Shown here: positions 50,455-58,177 of the stretch, piece after piece | Layout of the letters: each line of letters opens with the position of its first letter | Position numbering within the stretch: the first letter of the stretch is position 1 | Assembly (NCBI RefSeq): GCF_013248975.1 | Contig: NZ_JABRWH010000001.1 | Span: forward strand, 4,732,001-4,796,000 | Origin: Neobacillus endophyticus | Lineage (GTDB): Bacteria > Bacillota > Bacilli > Bacillales > Cytobacillaceae | Direction of reading: 5' to 3' | Length of the DNA stretch: 64,000 bases | The notes under the pieces: model-generated | The model's input: the letters and a program-made list of their open reading frames with translations, nothing else | Database searches by the model: none | Told to the model about the DNA's origin: nothing | Translations under genes and position numbers: made by a program

Positions 50455-50628
50455 TTATTTCGCAAAAAGAATTTTAATTTCATTTTCCGCTTCAGCTGTT
50501 CTTCCTCGACGATATCCTTCAATCAGTAAATGCCGTTCATGATCATCTAATTGGCGTTGCCATTCTTGTTCAACATCGTAAACGACTTCATTGTAATAAA
50601 TCTGTGCATATTCTAGAGGTTTTCTCAT
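50455..50628 (-). CDS. Small phage protein (57 aa), acidic/helical
   Basis: A 57-residue ORF from 50628 with a strong AAGGAGG. It begins MRKPLEYAQIYYNEVVYD and has many Glu, Arg and Gln, consistent with one long helix. Overlaps nothing and precedes the previous gene by 13 bp. Confidence 0.65.
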   Translation of the reverse strand: MRKPLEYAQIYYNEVVYDVEQEWQRQLDDHERHLLIEGYRRGRTAEAENEIKILFAK

Positions 50629-50640
50629 GATATACCTCCT

Positions 50641-50736
50641 TCATCCTTGTTTAATTTTTTTTAAACATTGGATAGCTTTGTCACTTCTTCGGAATAAATC
50701 GGCTATATATAGACTTTGCGCTCGCTTAATTCTCAT
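50641..50736 (-). CDS. Possible small phage protein (31 aa)
   Basis: A 31-residue basic ORF (MRIKRAQSLYIADLFRRSDK) starting at 50736. Its ribosome binding site is weak. It lies immediately downstream of the predicted late promoter and immediately upstream of the AAGGAGG gene, so it may be a leader peptide. Confidence 0.4.
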   Translation of the reverse strand: MRIKRAQSLYIADLFRRSDKAIQCLKKIKQG

Positions 50737-50787
50737 GAATTCCACAACCTTTTATCGTTATAACGAATAATTTCCAAGGATTGGATT

Positions 50788-50816
50788 ATAATAATTGTAG
50801 CCCCCTACATTTTGAA
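50788..50816 (-). promoter_or_regulatory. Predicted late promoter with internal palindrome
   Basis: On the minus strand TTCAAA (50816-50811) and TATTAT (50793-50788) are 17 bp apart. The spacer holds the palindrome TGTAG-GGGG-CTACA (50809-50796), a likely regulator site. It would read into the small genes and the ArpU-like gene. Confidence 0.5.
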
Positions 50817-50828
50817 ATATGTGACAAG

Positions 50829-50858
50829 GTCCATCCCTGCCCTCCAGGAAGGATGGAC
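50829..50858 (-). terminator. Hairpin after the coiled-coil gene
   Basis: GTCCATCC (50829-50836) pairs with GGATGGAC (50851-50858). It lies just after the stop of the 67-residue gene; the U run is weak, so it may be a terminator of the early operon or a processing site. Confidence 0.55.
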
Positions 50859-50864
50859 TTAAAA

Positions 50865-51068
50865 TCATTTAATTTCCTCCTTTTTCTTAATTTCATCAAT
50901 GTGGGCATTTATATCTTTTAATTGCACTTTTAAATATTCAACTCTTCCTTTTGCAGTTCTTAAATCCCATTCCAAATCATCAATTAAATCATGCTTTTCC
51001 ATAATTTCTTTTTGAATTTTTGATACTGCCTCATTTAAAACAGAAAGTACATTATCTTTTTCGTTCAT
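50865..51068 (-). CDS. Coiled-coil phage protein (67 aa)
   Basis: A 67-residue protein starting at 51068 after AAAGGAG. It is almost one continuous coiled coil (LNEAVSKIQKEIMEKHDLID onward). No domain recognised. Confidence 0.65.
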   Translation of the reverse strand: MNEKDNVLSVLNEAVSKIQKEIMEKHDLIDDLEWDLRTAKGRVEYLKVQLKDINAHIDEIKKKEEIK

Positions 51069-51106
51069 TTCACAAACTCCTTTCCGTACTCTTTTTTTCA
51101 AAGACG

Positions 51107-51481
51107 TTAGTCTTCATAGATCTGTTCAATGCAATCATGATATTTCTTTCGACTATGTTTACGATAAAACTCTCTTCCCGCCCTAAATTCGTTTTTCGCT
51201 TCTATTTTCCAAAGCTGATTTTCATTGGCAAATCGATTGTAGTAAAGGACAGTGTATCTTTTTAATCTAGCATTATTAGGTATTTGACCGACATCTTCAA
51301 TTACTGCAATTCTGTATCCATCAACTTCTAATATTTCATGAACATGTAGGGAAGCCCACCATAAACCTTCTTCCTCTAATTGATCTTCAAACTTTTTAAA
51401 AGCCTTTTCTTCTGTTTCAGCTACAACTAAAAGGCATGGTTCACAGTCCATAGAGACTGCAGTACAAAACCATAATTTCAT
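51107..51481 (-). CDS. Phage protein of unknown function (124 aa)
   Basis: A 124-residue protein starting at 51481 after AAAGGAG. It is a compact alpha/beta sequence (LWFCTAVSMDCEPCLLVVAE; WWASLHVHEILEVDGYR) with an acidic and basic C-terminal helix. No family recognised. Part of the early operon. Confidence 0.65.
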   Translation of the reverse strand: MKLWFCTAVSMDCEPCLLVVAETEEKAFKKFEDQLEEEGLWWASLHVHEILEVDGYRIAVIEDVGQIPNNARLKRYTVLYYNRFANENQLWKIEAKNEFRAGREFYRKHSRKKYHDCIEQIYED

Positions 51482-51521
51482 TTCTTCACTCCTTTCCTGC
51501 ACACTTTCCTCGAAGTGTTCA

Positions 51522-51752
51522 TCAACCATTTATAACCTCTAGGGCTGAAATGTCTTTAACAGCAAAGTCACGGATTGCCATTTTATCTAAATCAAATCCT
51601 TTAATGAAACACTGATAATCAGGATGATACTCTGTTTTGCCAAAGAAAAACCCTTTAACGAAAGCTTTTCTTACCGTTACAACATCCTTCCAATTTTTAT
51701 ATCTAAAACGGATTAAATCTCCTTCTTTTACATCTTCATAAAACTGTTCCAT
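51522..51752 (-). CDS. Small phage protein (76 aa), beta-rich
   Basis: A 76-residue protein with SH3/KOW-like strand pattern (EGDLIRFRYKNWKDVVTVRK). The start at 51752 follows AAAGGAAG. Function unknown. Confidence 0.65.
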   Translation of the reverse strand: MEQFYEDVKEGDLIRFRYKNWKDVVTVRKAFVKGFFFGKTEYHPDYQCFIKGFDLDKMAIRDFAVKDISALEVING

Positions 51753-51791
51753 AATATCTTCCTTTCGGCATACTTTGTTTAAAGGGTTACG

Positions 51792-52046
51792 TTAACCATT
51801 CATCAAAATATCTTTGATTCTTTTGAAATGACGGTCTATACTACTAGGTTCGCTTGGGTTTACTTTTTCGTGCAATATCGTTAATTCATACAACGCGACG
51901 TTAATTTTTTCTTGCTGTTCTTCAATCTTATCGAATACCGGTTTTAAAAACTTTTTATAATGTCTTTCATCTAAGTCCAAGCCAAACTTAACTAGCGTTT
52001 CAATATGATTTTTAGACTCTTCAAATGTGGGTATTTTATCGTTCAT
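51792..52046 (-). CDS. Small helical phage protein (84 aa)
   Basis: An 84-residue helical, charged protein (start ATG 52046 after AAAGGAG). No recognisable domain; contains FDKIEEQQEKINVALYEL as a coil segment. Confidence 0.6.
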   Translation of the reverse strand: MNDKIPTFEESKNHIETLVKFGLDLDERHYKKFLKPVFDKIEEQQEKINVALYELTILHEKVNPSEPSSIDRHFKRIKDILMNG

Positions 52047-52077
52047 TTTCAAAAACTCCTTTCAGCATAATAACTTT

Positions 52078-52497
52078 CTAGGCTTCATTAAATCTCAGCC
52101 ATTCCTGTACTTCTTTATCCGTCTGCCGAATTTCATCAGCACGATATTTAAACTCCAAATCTTCCTTATCCATAAAATAAAGCGGCCCGAACTTTTTCCG
52201 ATAAACTTCTTTCCAATGCCTTAACAAGCTGTTATCCGCATGAATTTTCTTATGACAGGAATTACAAACCAACATTGCATTAGTGAAAACGCCTCTCCCT
52301 TTTCCAGATCCGCGAGGTTCTACATGATGACAATGAATCCCCTTTCCACCGCACATTTGACAAGTATAGTTATAGTACTCTTTTACTTTATCCCTGACCA
52401 TCTTAGAGAATTTACTGCGATCTCCACGTTTTTTCGCTTTGCGACTATGCTTCGTTTTTGGAACTGGATGAAATTCGTTTGATAAATCAATCGACAT
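52078..52497 (-). CDS. HNH endonuclease
   Basis: A 139-residue nuclease. The HNH core is CQMCGGKGIHCHHVEPRGSG, with FTNAMLVCNSCHKKIHADN supplying the second Cys pair and the catalytic-metal His. The start at 52497 follows GAGGAG. It lies among early genes and could be a homing enzyme or part of phage DNA processing. Confidence 0.85.
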   Translation of the reverse strand: MSIDLSNEFHPVPKTKHSRKAKKRGDRSKFSKMVRDKVKEYYNYTCQMCGGKGIHCHHVEPRGSGKGRGVFTNAMLVCNSCHKKIHADNSLLRHWKEVYRKKFGPLYFMDKEDLEFKYRADEIRQTDKEVQEWLRFNEA

Positions 52498-52564
52498 ACT
52501 TCCATCTCCTCTCACTATTTGCCAAACCGATGATCAAATCCACTGTGATGTCCTCGTAAGGCGA

Positions 52565-52672
52565 CTATTCTTGTGCCACTTCAACAATCACGTACTTTCT
52601 TCCGCAAATACAATAAACTTCAGTAACATCACTTAAATCAAGTTCCAAATAGTTACCGCATTTACAACTCAA
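52565..52672 (-). CDS. Small zinc-ribbon protein (35 aa)
   Basis: A 35-residue ORF starting with TTG at 52672 after AAGGAGG. It has CKCG near the start and CICGRKY near the end, a minimal four-cysteine zinc knuckle. Overlaps the HhH protein gene by 11 bp. Confidence 0.55.
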   Translation of the reverse strand: MSCKCGNYLELDLSDVTEVYCICGRKYVIVEVAQE

Positions 52673-52907
52673 TGTTTTTTTCCTCCTTGATCCCGAACTT
52701 ATTCATAAAATGCTGCCTGATTTTAGCTGCAGTGGCTTCCCCAATACCTGGCCATTCCTCCAAGCCTTCAAGCAAAGTCACCAGGCATTCAATATCAGAT
52801 TCTCGTTGTTCTTTTGCTCCAGCATTAAATCCGCGGTCAAATATCAATTTTTCCGTAAGTTTCAAATCCAGTTGAAAATTCACCTTTGGTTTGATATCCC
52901 TTTTCAT
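52662..52907 (-). CDS. Phage protein with helix-hairpin-helix motif
   Basis: An 81-residue protein (start at 52907, ATGA overlap with the membrane peptide gene). The stretch WPGIGEATAAKIRQHF is a helix-hairpin-helix DNA-binding motif. The N-terminal half is basic. Probably non-specific DNA binding; role unknown. Confidence 0.65.
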   Translation of the reverse strand: MKRDIKPKVNFQLDLKLTEKLIFDRGFNAGAKEQRESDIECLVTLLEGLEEWPGIGEATAAKIRQHFMNKFGIKEEKNIEL

Positions 52908-53029
52908 TTTTCTGAGCGATCCCATGATCTTCTACCATCCTTGTAACCTTTTTGGTATTGTCTTGCAGAAAATAAAGCGCATGTACAAAAGCCAATCATG
53001 GTCCCAATTACTAAGCTAAAGAACCACAT
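52904..53029 (-). CDS. Single-helix membrane peptide (41 aa)
   Basis: A 41-residue ORF: a hydrophobic helix (FFSLVIGTMIGFCTCALF) followed by a basic tail. It is tightly packed between two genes (ATGA overlap downstream). Small phage membrane peptides like this can modulate host functions; nothing more can be said. Confidence 0.55.
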   Translation of the reverse strand: MWFFSLVIGTMIGFCTCALFSARQYQKGYKDGRRSWDRSEK

Positions 53030-53034
53030 GAACC

Positions 53035-53202
53035 TCATCCTTTTATCCGTGGAATTTTTTCGCCACCTAATCGTTTGCAGTCAGCTCCATGATGACTTGA
53101 ACACTTTCTATACAACCTACATTTCGTTAAGCAAACCGCCCGTTTATCTTCCTGTATTATCCAAGGTGCTCGGTCGTCTGCGATGATGACCTGAGCCTGC
53201 AT
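53035..53202 (-). CDS. Small cysteine-rich phage protein (55 aa)
   Basis: A 55-residue ORF with AAAGGGGTGA before its ATG at 53202. It contains CLTKCRLYRKCSSHHGADC, a CxxxC/C/HH/C cluster suited to bind zinc. No family recognised. Confidence 0.6.
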   Translation of the reverse strand: MQAQVIIADDRAPWIIQEDKRAVCLTKCRLYRKCSSHHGADCKRLGGEKIPRIKG

Positions 53203-53279
53203 GATTTCACCCCTTTAAAATTCCAGATTGGACAAACAACTGCCGCCAGCACTTTTTTAAGTGATCTTTTTGACGTTCC

Positions 53280-53729
53280 TTAACTGTCCTTTTTAATCTT
53301 CTTTTTTGTTTGACCTTGTTCCCCATTCACTTCATCCTCCAGTTCCCAAATTTCAACTCCGATACCAGGATTAAACGAATAAACTTTCTTACTATGAACC
53401 TCGCAAACTTGGTTATCATCTTTCCAAACTATCTTATTGAAACTATCAAATAGACCTTTGACCATATTGTCGATATCGGGTTTAGACCTATGAATAGCCC
53501 CATTCATGCGTTCTTTCTTCTTTCCGCTCCAACTACTCGGCATAGGCATATAAAACGTAATATCTGCCAAGATTGGGCTGTTTGTCGGTGATTTAATGTG
53601 TTGTTTTACTAAAAGGGCTATATGCTGTTTGTATGTACGGTATCTCATAGCCCTTTTATCCATAAATTTTTGTTTTTGAGTTGTTCTTACAGCTCCCATC
53701 GGTTCAATGGGAATGAATAGTTTTATCAT
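53280..53729 (-). CDS. RusA-like Holliday junction resolvase
   Basis: A 149-residue resolvase that cuts four-way junctions arising in phage recombination and packaging. The core FYMPMPSSW and KPDIDNMVKGLFDSFN, followed by VWKDDNQV, carries the catalytic acids of RusA. A Lys-rich tail follows. The start overlaps the DUF6011-like gene by 26 bp. Confidence 0.92.
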   Translation of the reverse strand: MIKLFIPIEPMGAVRTTQKQKFMDKRAMRYRTYKQHIALLVKQHIKSPTNSPILADITFYMPMPSSWSGKKKERMNGAIHRSKPDIDNMVKGLFDSFNKIVWKDDNQVCEVHSKKVYSFNPGIGVEIWELEDEVNGEQGQTKKKIKKDS

Positions 53730-53883
53730 TTTTTGAATCTCCTAGCTGATAGTCTTCCAGTGACAATTGACCTTCTGGTGGCTCATTTTCTAATTTCTTG
53801 ATCTTTACTTCGCATACCGGACCAATGCCTTTAGCGATACTTTTTGCGCTTTTTAGAGGCCGATTGCAAACCGGACAAATCAT
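53704..53883 (-). CDS. Small zinc-binding protein, DUF6011-like (59 aa)
   Basis: A 59-residue ORF from 53883 after GGAGG. MICPVCNRPLKSAKSIAKGI followed by GPVC is the CxxC...GxxC pattern of DUF6011. Overlaps RusA and abuts the HNH gene as ATGA. Confidence 0.65.
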   Translation of the reverse strand: MICPVCNRPLKSAKSIAKGIGPVCEVKIKKLENEPPEGQLSLEDYQLGDSKNDKTIHSH

Positions 53884-54299
53884 TGGTTTTCCTCCAGTTT
53901 CTCATTGTTTTCCCAGTAAGCTTTTCGAGTACGTTCCCTATTACACGTCTTACAATTTCTTTTACCTCGGTTAGAAGTATAAGTATTTTCTTCGGTGTAT
54001 TCATGACCATGAGGACAATGAGTTTTTAACTTATTCTGCATTCCAGCTAATCCTCTACGAACGTTTTCTCTATTTGTTACAGGCTCTAAATGGTCAGGGT
54101 TAACACAAAGTGGATTTCTGCAAAGATGATCTAAAACCAATCCAGGTGGAATTTCACCTTTAATGAGTTCATAAGCAAACCTATGTGGTCTAAACCATTT
54201 GTTTTCTATAACAAAAGCGCCATATCCATCACTTCGTTTTATACCAGTCCAATTCCAACATGAATCTGTTTTTTTAACCTTTTTCCAAAAACGGTCCAC
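53880..54299 (-). CDS. HNH homing endonuclease (H-N-H_3 type)
   Basis: A 139-residue free-standing nuclease. SCWNWTGIKRSDGYGAF is followed by RPHRFAYELIKGEIPPG and LVLDHLCRNPLCVNPDHLEP, the hallmark core. A zinc ribbon (CPHGHEYTEEN, CKTCNRER) ends the protein. Its start shares a base with the preceding stop, so it sits snugly in the operon. Confidence 0.92.
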   Translation of the reverse strand: MDRFWKKVKKTDSCWNWTGIKRSDGYGAFVIENKWFRPHRFAYELIKGEIPPGLVLDHLCRNPLCVNPDHLEPVTNRENVRRGLAGMQNKLKTHCPHGHEYTEENTYTSNRGKRNCKTCNRERTRKAYWENNEKLEENQ

Positions 54300-54406
54300 T
54301 ATTTAACACCCACTTTCTTTTCGACCATTTTAGTCAGATTGTCAATAATGGTAACAAGATCCCGCTTTTGGCGCTTTTCCCGCTTCCTTTTCTGGCGCTT
54401 ATTCAT
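54299..54406 (-). CDS. Small basic protein (35 aa)
   Basis: A 35-residue ORF starting at 54406 after GGAGTG: MNKRQKRKREKRQKRDLVTI then a short amphipathic helix. Highly basic. Real translation is plausible from spacing only. Confidence 0.45.
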   Translation of the reverse strand: MNKRQKRKREKRQKRDLVTIIDNLTKMVEKKVGVK

Positions 54407-54894
54407 CAATACACTCCAGAATTCTGTCGAGAATGATTTACTGAATTCTTTTTGCAATATGCTTCCTCTATTTCTTCCCAATCGAAGCCCAACATCTCGC
54501 CTAACCCCAAATAAGCCGAAAACGCTGCACTGTAAGCCTGACTTGAAAAAGCAATTCGCAAAATCGAGAATGCGTTGTATAATCCCAGGAACTGCTCGGT
54601 TAAGTTTTCTAGTTTAATAGGTTCCAAACCGAATTTTTCCACTTTCATTTCTAAACCTAGTGACAGAAGGAAGTGAATACCATCAACAAACTCCTCTAAA
54701 ACCACTTTCTTTTCACTTGCCGGCTTATTACTCCAGAATTTGAAGCAGCGTGTTTCATTTGCCAGCTCCCCAAGTTCCACAAGTAATGCCAAGACTTTTT
54801 CAGATTTCCGCGACTTTCCTTCTTCCCTTGGATGCTCTTTTTCAATATGCTGATCGAGTTCTTGCTGCATTTGAAATAATTTATTAAGATTCAA
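54406..54894 (-). CDS. Dimeric all-alpha dUTPase
   Basis: A 162-residue dUTP diphosphatase of the MazG-like all-alpha family, which keeps uracil out of phage DNA. Metal ligands lie in VELGELANETRCFKFW and LEEFVDGIHFLLSLG. The start is TTG at 54894 after GGAGGT. The host carries a mug gene interrupted by this prophage, so uracil handling is affected from two directions. Confidence 0.9.
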   Translation of the reverse strand: MNLNKLFQMQQELDQHIEKEHPREEGKSRKSEKVLALLVELGELANETRCFKFWSNKPASEKKVVLEEFVDGIHFLLSLGLEMKVEKFGLEPIKLENLTEQFLGLYNAFSILRIAFSSQAYSAAFSAYLGLGEMLGFDWEEIEEAYCKKNSVNHSRQNSGVY

Positions 54895-55199
54895 TTTTTA
54901 TACCTCCATCGCTCATTTGCTGGAATTTTAGGTGTTGTTATCGCTGATTCAACGTCCCATCCATGATGAATAATCCGAAGCCTTAAAGTGTTTTTATCAA
55001 TTCCATTTGATACCGCTATTTTCAATTGTTCATCCGTAACGTTTAATGGTTTATAACTTGAAACTCCTAATAAACCGTGTTCTTTTTTTAATTTATACAG
55101 TGAGTTATGGCCGACATAGAATAGTCTAGCAACTTGCATATCTGTTTTACCCTCTGCCTTTAATGCCAAATATCGCTCCTTAAAGTTTTCAATTACCAT
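54891..55199 (-). CDS. HTH phage protein with NUMOD-like C-terminus
   Basis: A 102-residue protein: helix-turn-helix (KTDMQVARLFYVGHNSLYKL) then NTLRLRIIHHGWDVESAITT, the NUMOD/IENR-like DNA-binding repeat usually found in homing endonucleases. No nuclease domain is attached. A DNA-binding role is likely; target unknown. Confidence 0.65.
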   Translation of the reverse strand: MVIENFKERYLALKAEGKTDMQVARLFYVGHNSLYKLKKEHGLLGVSSYKPLNVTDEQLKIAVSNGIDKNTLRLRIIHHGWDVESAITTPKIPANERWRYKN

Positions 55200-55202
55200 G
55201 TG

Positions 55203-55454
55203 TCACTTCAACCCCCGCTTCCTCGCATAAATTTCGTTTTTTCTGGCAAGATGGATCAAAGCCACAAGGATCTCGTCTGGATCTCTCCGGAAGCGTTCCG
55301 CCATATCAGCGACACTCATTCCCTTTTTCCATAGGTTTTTCATCTCGATAAGTTCAGGCTCATCATAAAAGAAATTGAGGTCGTCACAGACAATCACTCT
55401 ATTTAACCTAGCCGGTCGATACGATTTTTCTTTTGTGTCTAGGCAATCAGCCAA
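55203..55454 (-). CDS. Small HTH-like phage protein (83 aa)
   Basis: An 83-residue protein (TTG start after GAGGTGAG). The region KGMSVADMAERFRRDPDEI resembles a helix-turn-helix. Similar small proteins are common in Bacillus phage early operons. Confidence 0.6.
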   Translation of the reverse strand: MADCLDTKEKSYRPARLNRVIVCDDLNFFYDEPELIEMKNLWKKGMSVADMAERFRRDPDEILVALIHLARKNEIYARKRGLK

Positions 55455-55467
55455 AGTTTCTCACCTC

Positions 55468-55665
55468 TTAAAACCATTTATTTGATTCGGACTGAACATC
55501 CATTTCTTTGAAGCTTGCTAACACTAATTCATATTTAAGCGATTCATAATCTAACTCGGTTATGGGATCTCCCTCTTGTGAGTGTGTCACGCCTAATTTT
55601 CTAAGCTTGTCCAGTACAAATTTGTGTTTAAGTTCTTGGTGAAGTTGATTCGTGCTTGCAGCCAT
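55468..55665 (-). CDS. Small phage protein (65 aa)
   Basis: A 65-residue helical protein starting at 55665 after GAGGTGAAGAAA. Contains HSQEGDPITELDYESLKYEL. Function unknown; early operon member. Confidence 0.6.
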   Translation of the reverse strand: MAASTNQLHQELKHKFVLDKLRKLGVTHSQEGDPITELDYESLKYELVLASFKEMDVQSESNKWF

Positions 55666-55704
55666 TTTCTTCACCTCTAATGGATAAAATGTTCGTAGTG
55701 TGCA

Positions 55705-55932
55705 TCAAAAATGGATATCTTCAATTCTGAACATTGTTCGGATTTTCTCCACTTTAGTTTCATTGGCATAATCACTGTTAATAATTTCTTGCACTCTTTC
55801 TGTCCAGTAATCTGTACAATCCTTAAAAGCTTTTGTTCTGCTGTCCTGTGCAACTTTACTTTTCAGCAAACCAATAACATCAGGCAATAATTCTTCTGCA
55901 TTGTGCGTATCTAAGTAAACGTGTTTACCCAT
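55705..55932 (-). CDS. Small phage protein (75 aa)
   Basis: A 75-residue helical protein. AAGGAGAGGTGAAA fixes the start at 55932, discounting an ATG at 55980 inside the next gene. Contains FKDCTDYWTERVQEIINSD. Function unknown. Confidence 0.6.
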   Translation of the reverse strand: MGKHVYLDTHNAEELLPDVIGLLKSKVAQDSRTKAFKDCTDYWTERVQEIINSDYANETKVEKIRTMFRIEDIHF

Positions 55933-55976
55933 TTTCACCTCTCCTTTTGTATCGCCATATGGTTCTTTGCTCCACA

Positions 55977-56345
55977 TCATTTGCCATAAGCTAATTCTCT
56001 TAATCTCGCATTCTCTGCGATCAAACTAAGATTTTCCTCATACACTTCAAACTTTGTATTATTTTTCAAATTTCGAATTTCTGAATCTGCTTTTTTCAGC
56101 CTTTCTAGGAGAAGGATTTCTTGGAGTTTGAAATGGTTTATTTCTTCTCTTAATTGTTCACTTTCTTTCTGCAATAGTTCGATCAAGGTGTCTGTTTCTG
56201 CGATGGACTCATTGAGGAAGGCAAATTCTTGTTGTTGACGCTCAACTCTATCCACCAAATCACCGATAGTTATTAACCAACTTTTATGCGTATAATCTTT
56301 CCCCATCACTTGATTAACTCTTATTAACATTTCATCTTGAGTCAT
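55977..56345 (-). CDS. Coiled-coil phage protein (122 aa)
   Basis: A 122-residue protein, mostly heptad-repeat coiled coil from residue 25 on. AGGAGGG precedes the ATG. May work with the zinc/coiled-coil protein encoded directly upstream. Confidence 0.65.
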   Translation of the reverse strand: MTQDEMLIRVNQVMGKDYTHKSWLITIGDLVDRVERQQQEFAFLNESIAETDTLIELLQKESEQLREEINHFKLQEILLLERLKKADSEIRNLKNNTKFEVYEENLSLIAENARLRELAYGK

Positions 56346-56357
56346 TGAGCATCCCTC

Positions 56358-57152
56358 CTATATCCACAATTTGACTAACTGCCGCAGGGCAATGTTTTCG
56401 AGATCAAGGTTGATATTTTCATTCTGCAATTTCAATATTTCATGGTGCAGGCTGCTGGTTTCCGCTCGCAAGCAAGATACCTCTTCTTCAATATCGTCAC
56501 AGGCAGCACTCACATGTTCATATTTTTCAACCGTTGCTTTCAGCTTTTCGATTAATTCATCCCTTTCAATTATCTGAATGTTAGCGCTGGTTAAGTCCTT
56601 TCTCAGCACCTCGATTAAACGCTCATATTCGGCTGATTTGCTTTCTTTTTCTTTTGGAGTATTATCGGACTCGGATGTTTCTTTCTTGGCTTTATTTGGC
56701 TGATCTTTGCTAATTCCCCACTTTTTTTTCAATGCCGGCAGATAAGTTGGGGGCATCTTTTTAATGTGAGCAATCTCTTTATCTGATTTCCCTTGAGCTT
56801 TTAAATCCTGGTATTCTTCAAGTGTGATCTTTGCCATATCATCTTCTCCTCGCATTCGTTCTTTTTTGGTTAATCCCCAGTGACTAAGGATTTCTTGAAA
56901 TTCAAGATTACTCATTTTCAAGTGTTTTCTTATTTCATTTGCTGTTAGCCCTCTATGCAGGAGCATAGAAATCTCGCTTTTAGTTAGGTCCTGACCTTTG
57001 GCTAATATGTGTGAATACTTATCTGCTGGATCACGTTCTAACTTTTGCCGCAGCTGCATAATTTCTTTACAGAGGGGACAACCATTACACTTTTCAAAGC
57101 TATCCCCATGCTGATCGATTAAATCAATGATTCTAAGCCGAATCTGTTTCAT
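56358..57152 (-). CDS. Phage protein with CxxC, HTH and long coiled coil
   Basis: A 264-residue protein in three parts: an N-terminal CNGCPLC metal knuckle (about residue 25), two helix-turn-helix-like segments (GLTANEIRKHLKMSNLEF; KSDKEIAHIKKMPPTYL), and a coiled coil from about 175 to the end. The ATG at 57152 overlaps the preceding stop as ATGA. It is likely a DNA-binding oligomer; exact role unknown. Confidence 0.65.
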   Translation of the reverse strand: MKQIRLRIIDLIDQHGDSFEKCNGCPLCKEIMQLRQKLERDPADKYSHILAKGQDLTKSEISMLLHRGLTANEIRKHLKMSNLEFQEILSHWGLTKKERMRGEDDMAKITLEEYQDLKAQGKSDKEIAHIKKMPPTYLPALKKKWGISKDQPNKAKKETSESDNTPKEKESKSAEYERLIEVLRKDLTSANIQIIERDELIEKLKATVEKYEHVSAACDDIEEEVSCLRAETSSLHHEILKLQNENINLDLENIALRQLVKLWI

Positions 57153-57322
57153 GGACATGTATGGATGGTCACGTCCTCCCTTTTACAACGTTTTAAAATC
57201 TCCTCCAGCTCTGATCGCCATTGTTCATCAGGAATAGGTGTACAATTTTCACACCCTTTTATCCGAAAGCCGTAACCAATAGCTTCATGAACGACATGGG
57301 TTCCGTTGCATAATTGGCACAT
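57149..57322 (-). CDS. Small zinc-binding protein (57 aa)
   Basis: A 57-residue ORF between the helicase loader and the coiled-coil protein: CQLCNGTHVVHEAIGYGFRI then GCENC. Two CxxC pairs form a zinc knuckle. It starts four bases before the loader stop. Confidence 0.6.
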   Translation of the reverse strand: MCQLCNGTHVVHEAIGYGFRIKGCENCTPIPDEQWRSELEEILKRCKREDVTIHTCP

Positions 57323-57325
57323 GCG

Positions 57326-58177
57326 TTAAACACCCGCCAATCTATGATTAAGTACTTTCCGTTCACCTTTAATCACAACCGTATAATCCTTGCACATTTG
57401 AAAAATCCGAGTACCTAACGCCTCATCAATGTCACACAGCTCGTCCACTGTTTTTTCACTCGATACCATAATCGGCTTATGATTCAGATACCTATAATTA
57501 ATTACTGCAAACATTTGCTCAATCTGAAAATCAGTTGGGCGTGTTCTGCCTTTGAAAAGATCATCTATGAAAAGCACGCCGATCCGTTTCATTTTTGTAA
57601 GTTTTTCTTCCAGTAATTCGAAGTCATTTTTCAGATCATTAAACCCTTCCACAAAAGGGAAATATAAAACGCTGATTTGCTTTTTGATAATCAGGTTATT
57701 AGCCAATGCCGTCAGTAAATGGGTTTTACCGGCTCCTGGCTGTCCTAAAAGGCTTATACTGTTGCATCGTTGATCTTTTATCTGATCGAAGGCTTTGTAA
57801 TAATCGACTGCACACTGATGAGCGTTTTTAATCGGTTCTAGCTTGCCGTCCAATATGAAGTTACCGAATGTCATATTCTTAAACTCATCTGTGATTTCAC
57901 TGAATTTCAGAAGGTGCTCTGATTGTCGTTTTTTTGAGCATACACAGTCTTTTATGAATTCAACGAACTTAGGTGTACCGTCCGCCCAAACCTTCTGCGT
58001 GCCGTCAGGATAAAGGTCTGGGACGTTTTCTAAAATGAATCCTTTGTCTTTGCATTTTGTGCAATCGTAGCTGCTAATATCTTCCGACTTTGTTTCCAAA
58101 GACGTTGAATGGTTCTTTTGCGTTTTGGCTTGTAGATCTGCCATTACTTCGGCGATGCTGTGGAACCGTTTTTCCAT
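57326..58177 (-). CDS. DnaC/DnaI-like helicase loader
   Basis: A 283-residue AAA+ ATPase that loads the replicative helicase onto the phage origin. Walker A GQPGAGKT is at 145-152, Walker B VLFIDDL at 201-207. A zinc site (C39, C42, C78, C80) precedes the ATPase, as in DnaI. It overlaps the replication initiator gene by about 100 bp in another frame and follows it directly. Confidence 0.93.
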   Translation of the reverse strand: MEKRFHSIAEVMADLQAKTQKNHSTSLETKSEDISSYDCTKCKDKGFILENVPDLYPDGTQKVWADGTPKFVEFIKDCVCSKKRQSEHLLKFSEITDEFKNMTFGNFILDGKLEPIKNAHQCAVDYYKAFDQIKDQRCNSISLLGQPGAGKTHLLTALANNLIIKKQISVLYFPFVEGFNDLKNDFELLEEKLTKMKRIGVLFIDDLFKGRTRPTDFQIEQMFAVINYRYLNHKPIMVSSEKTVDELCDIDEALGTRIFQMCKDYTVVIKGERKVLNHRLAGV

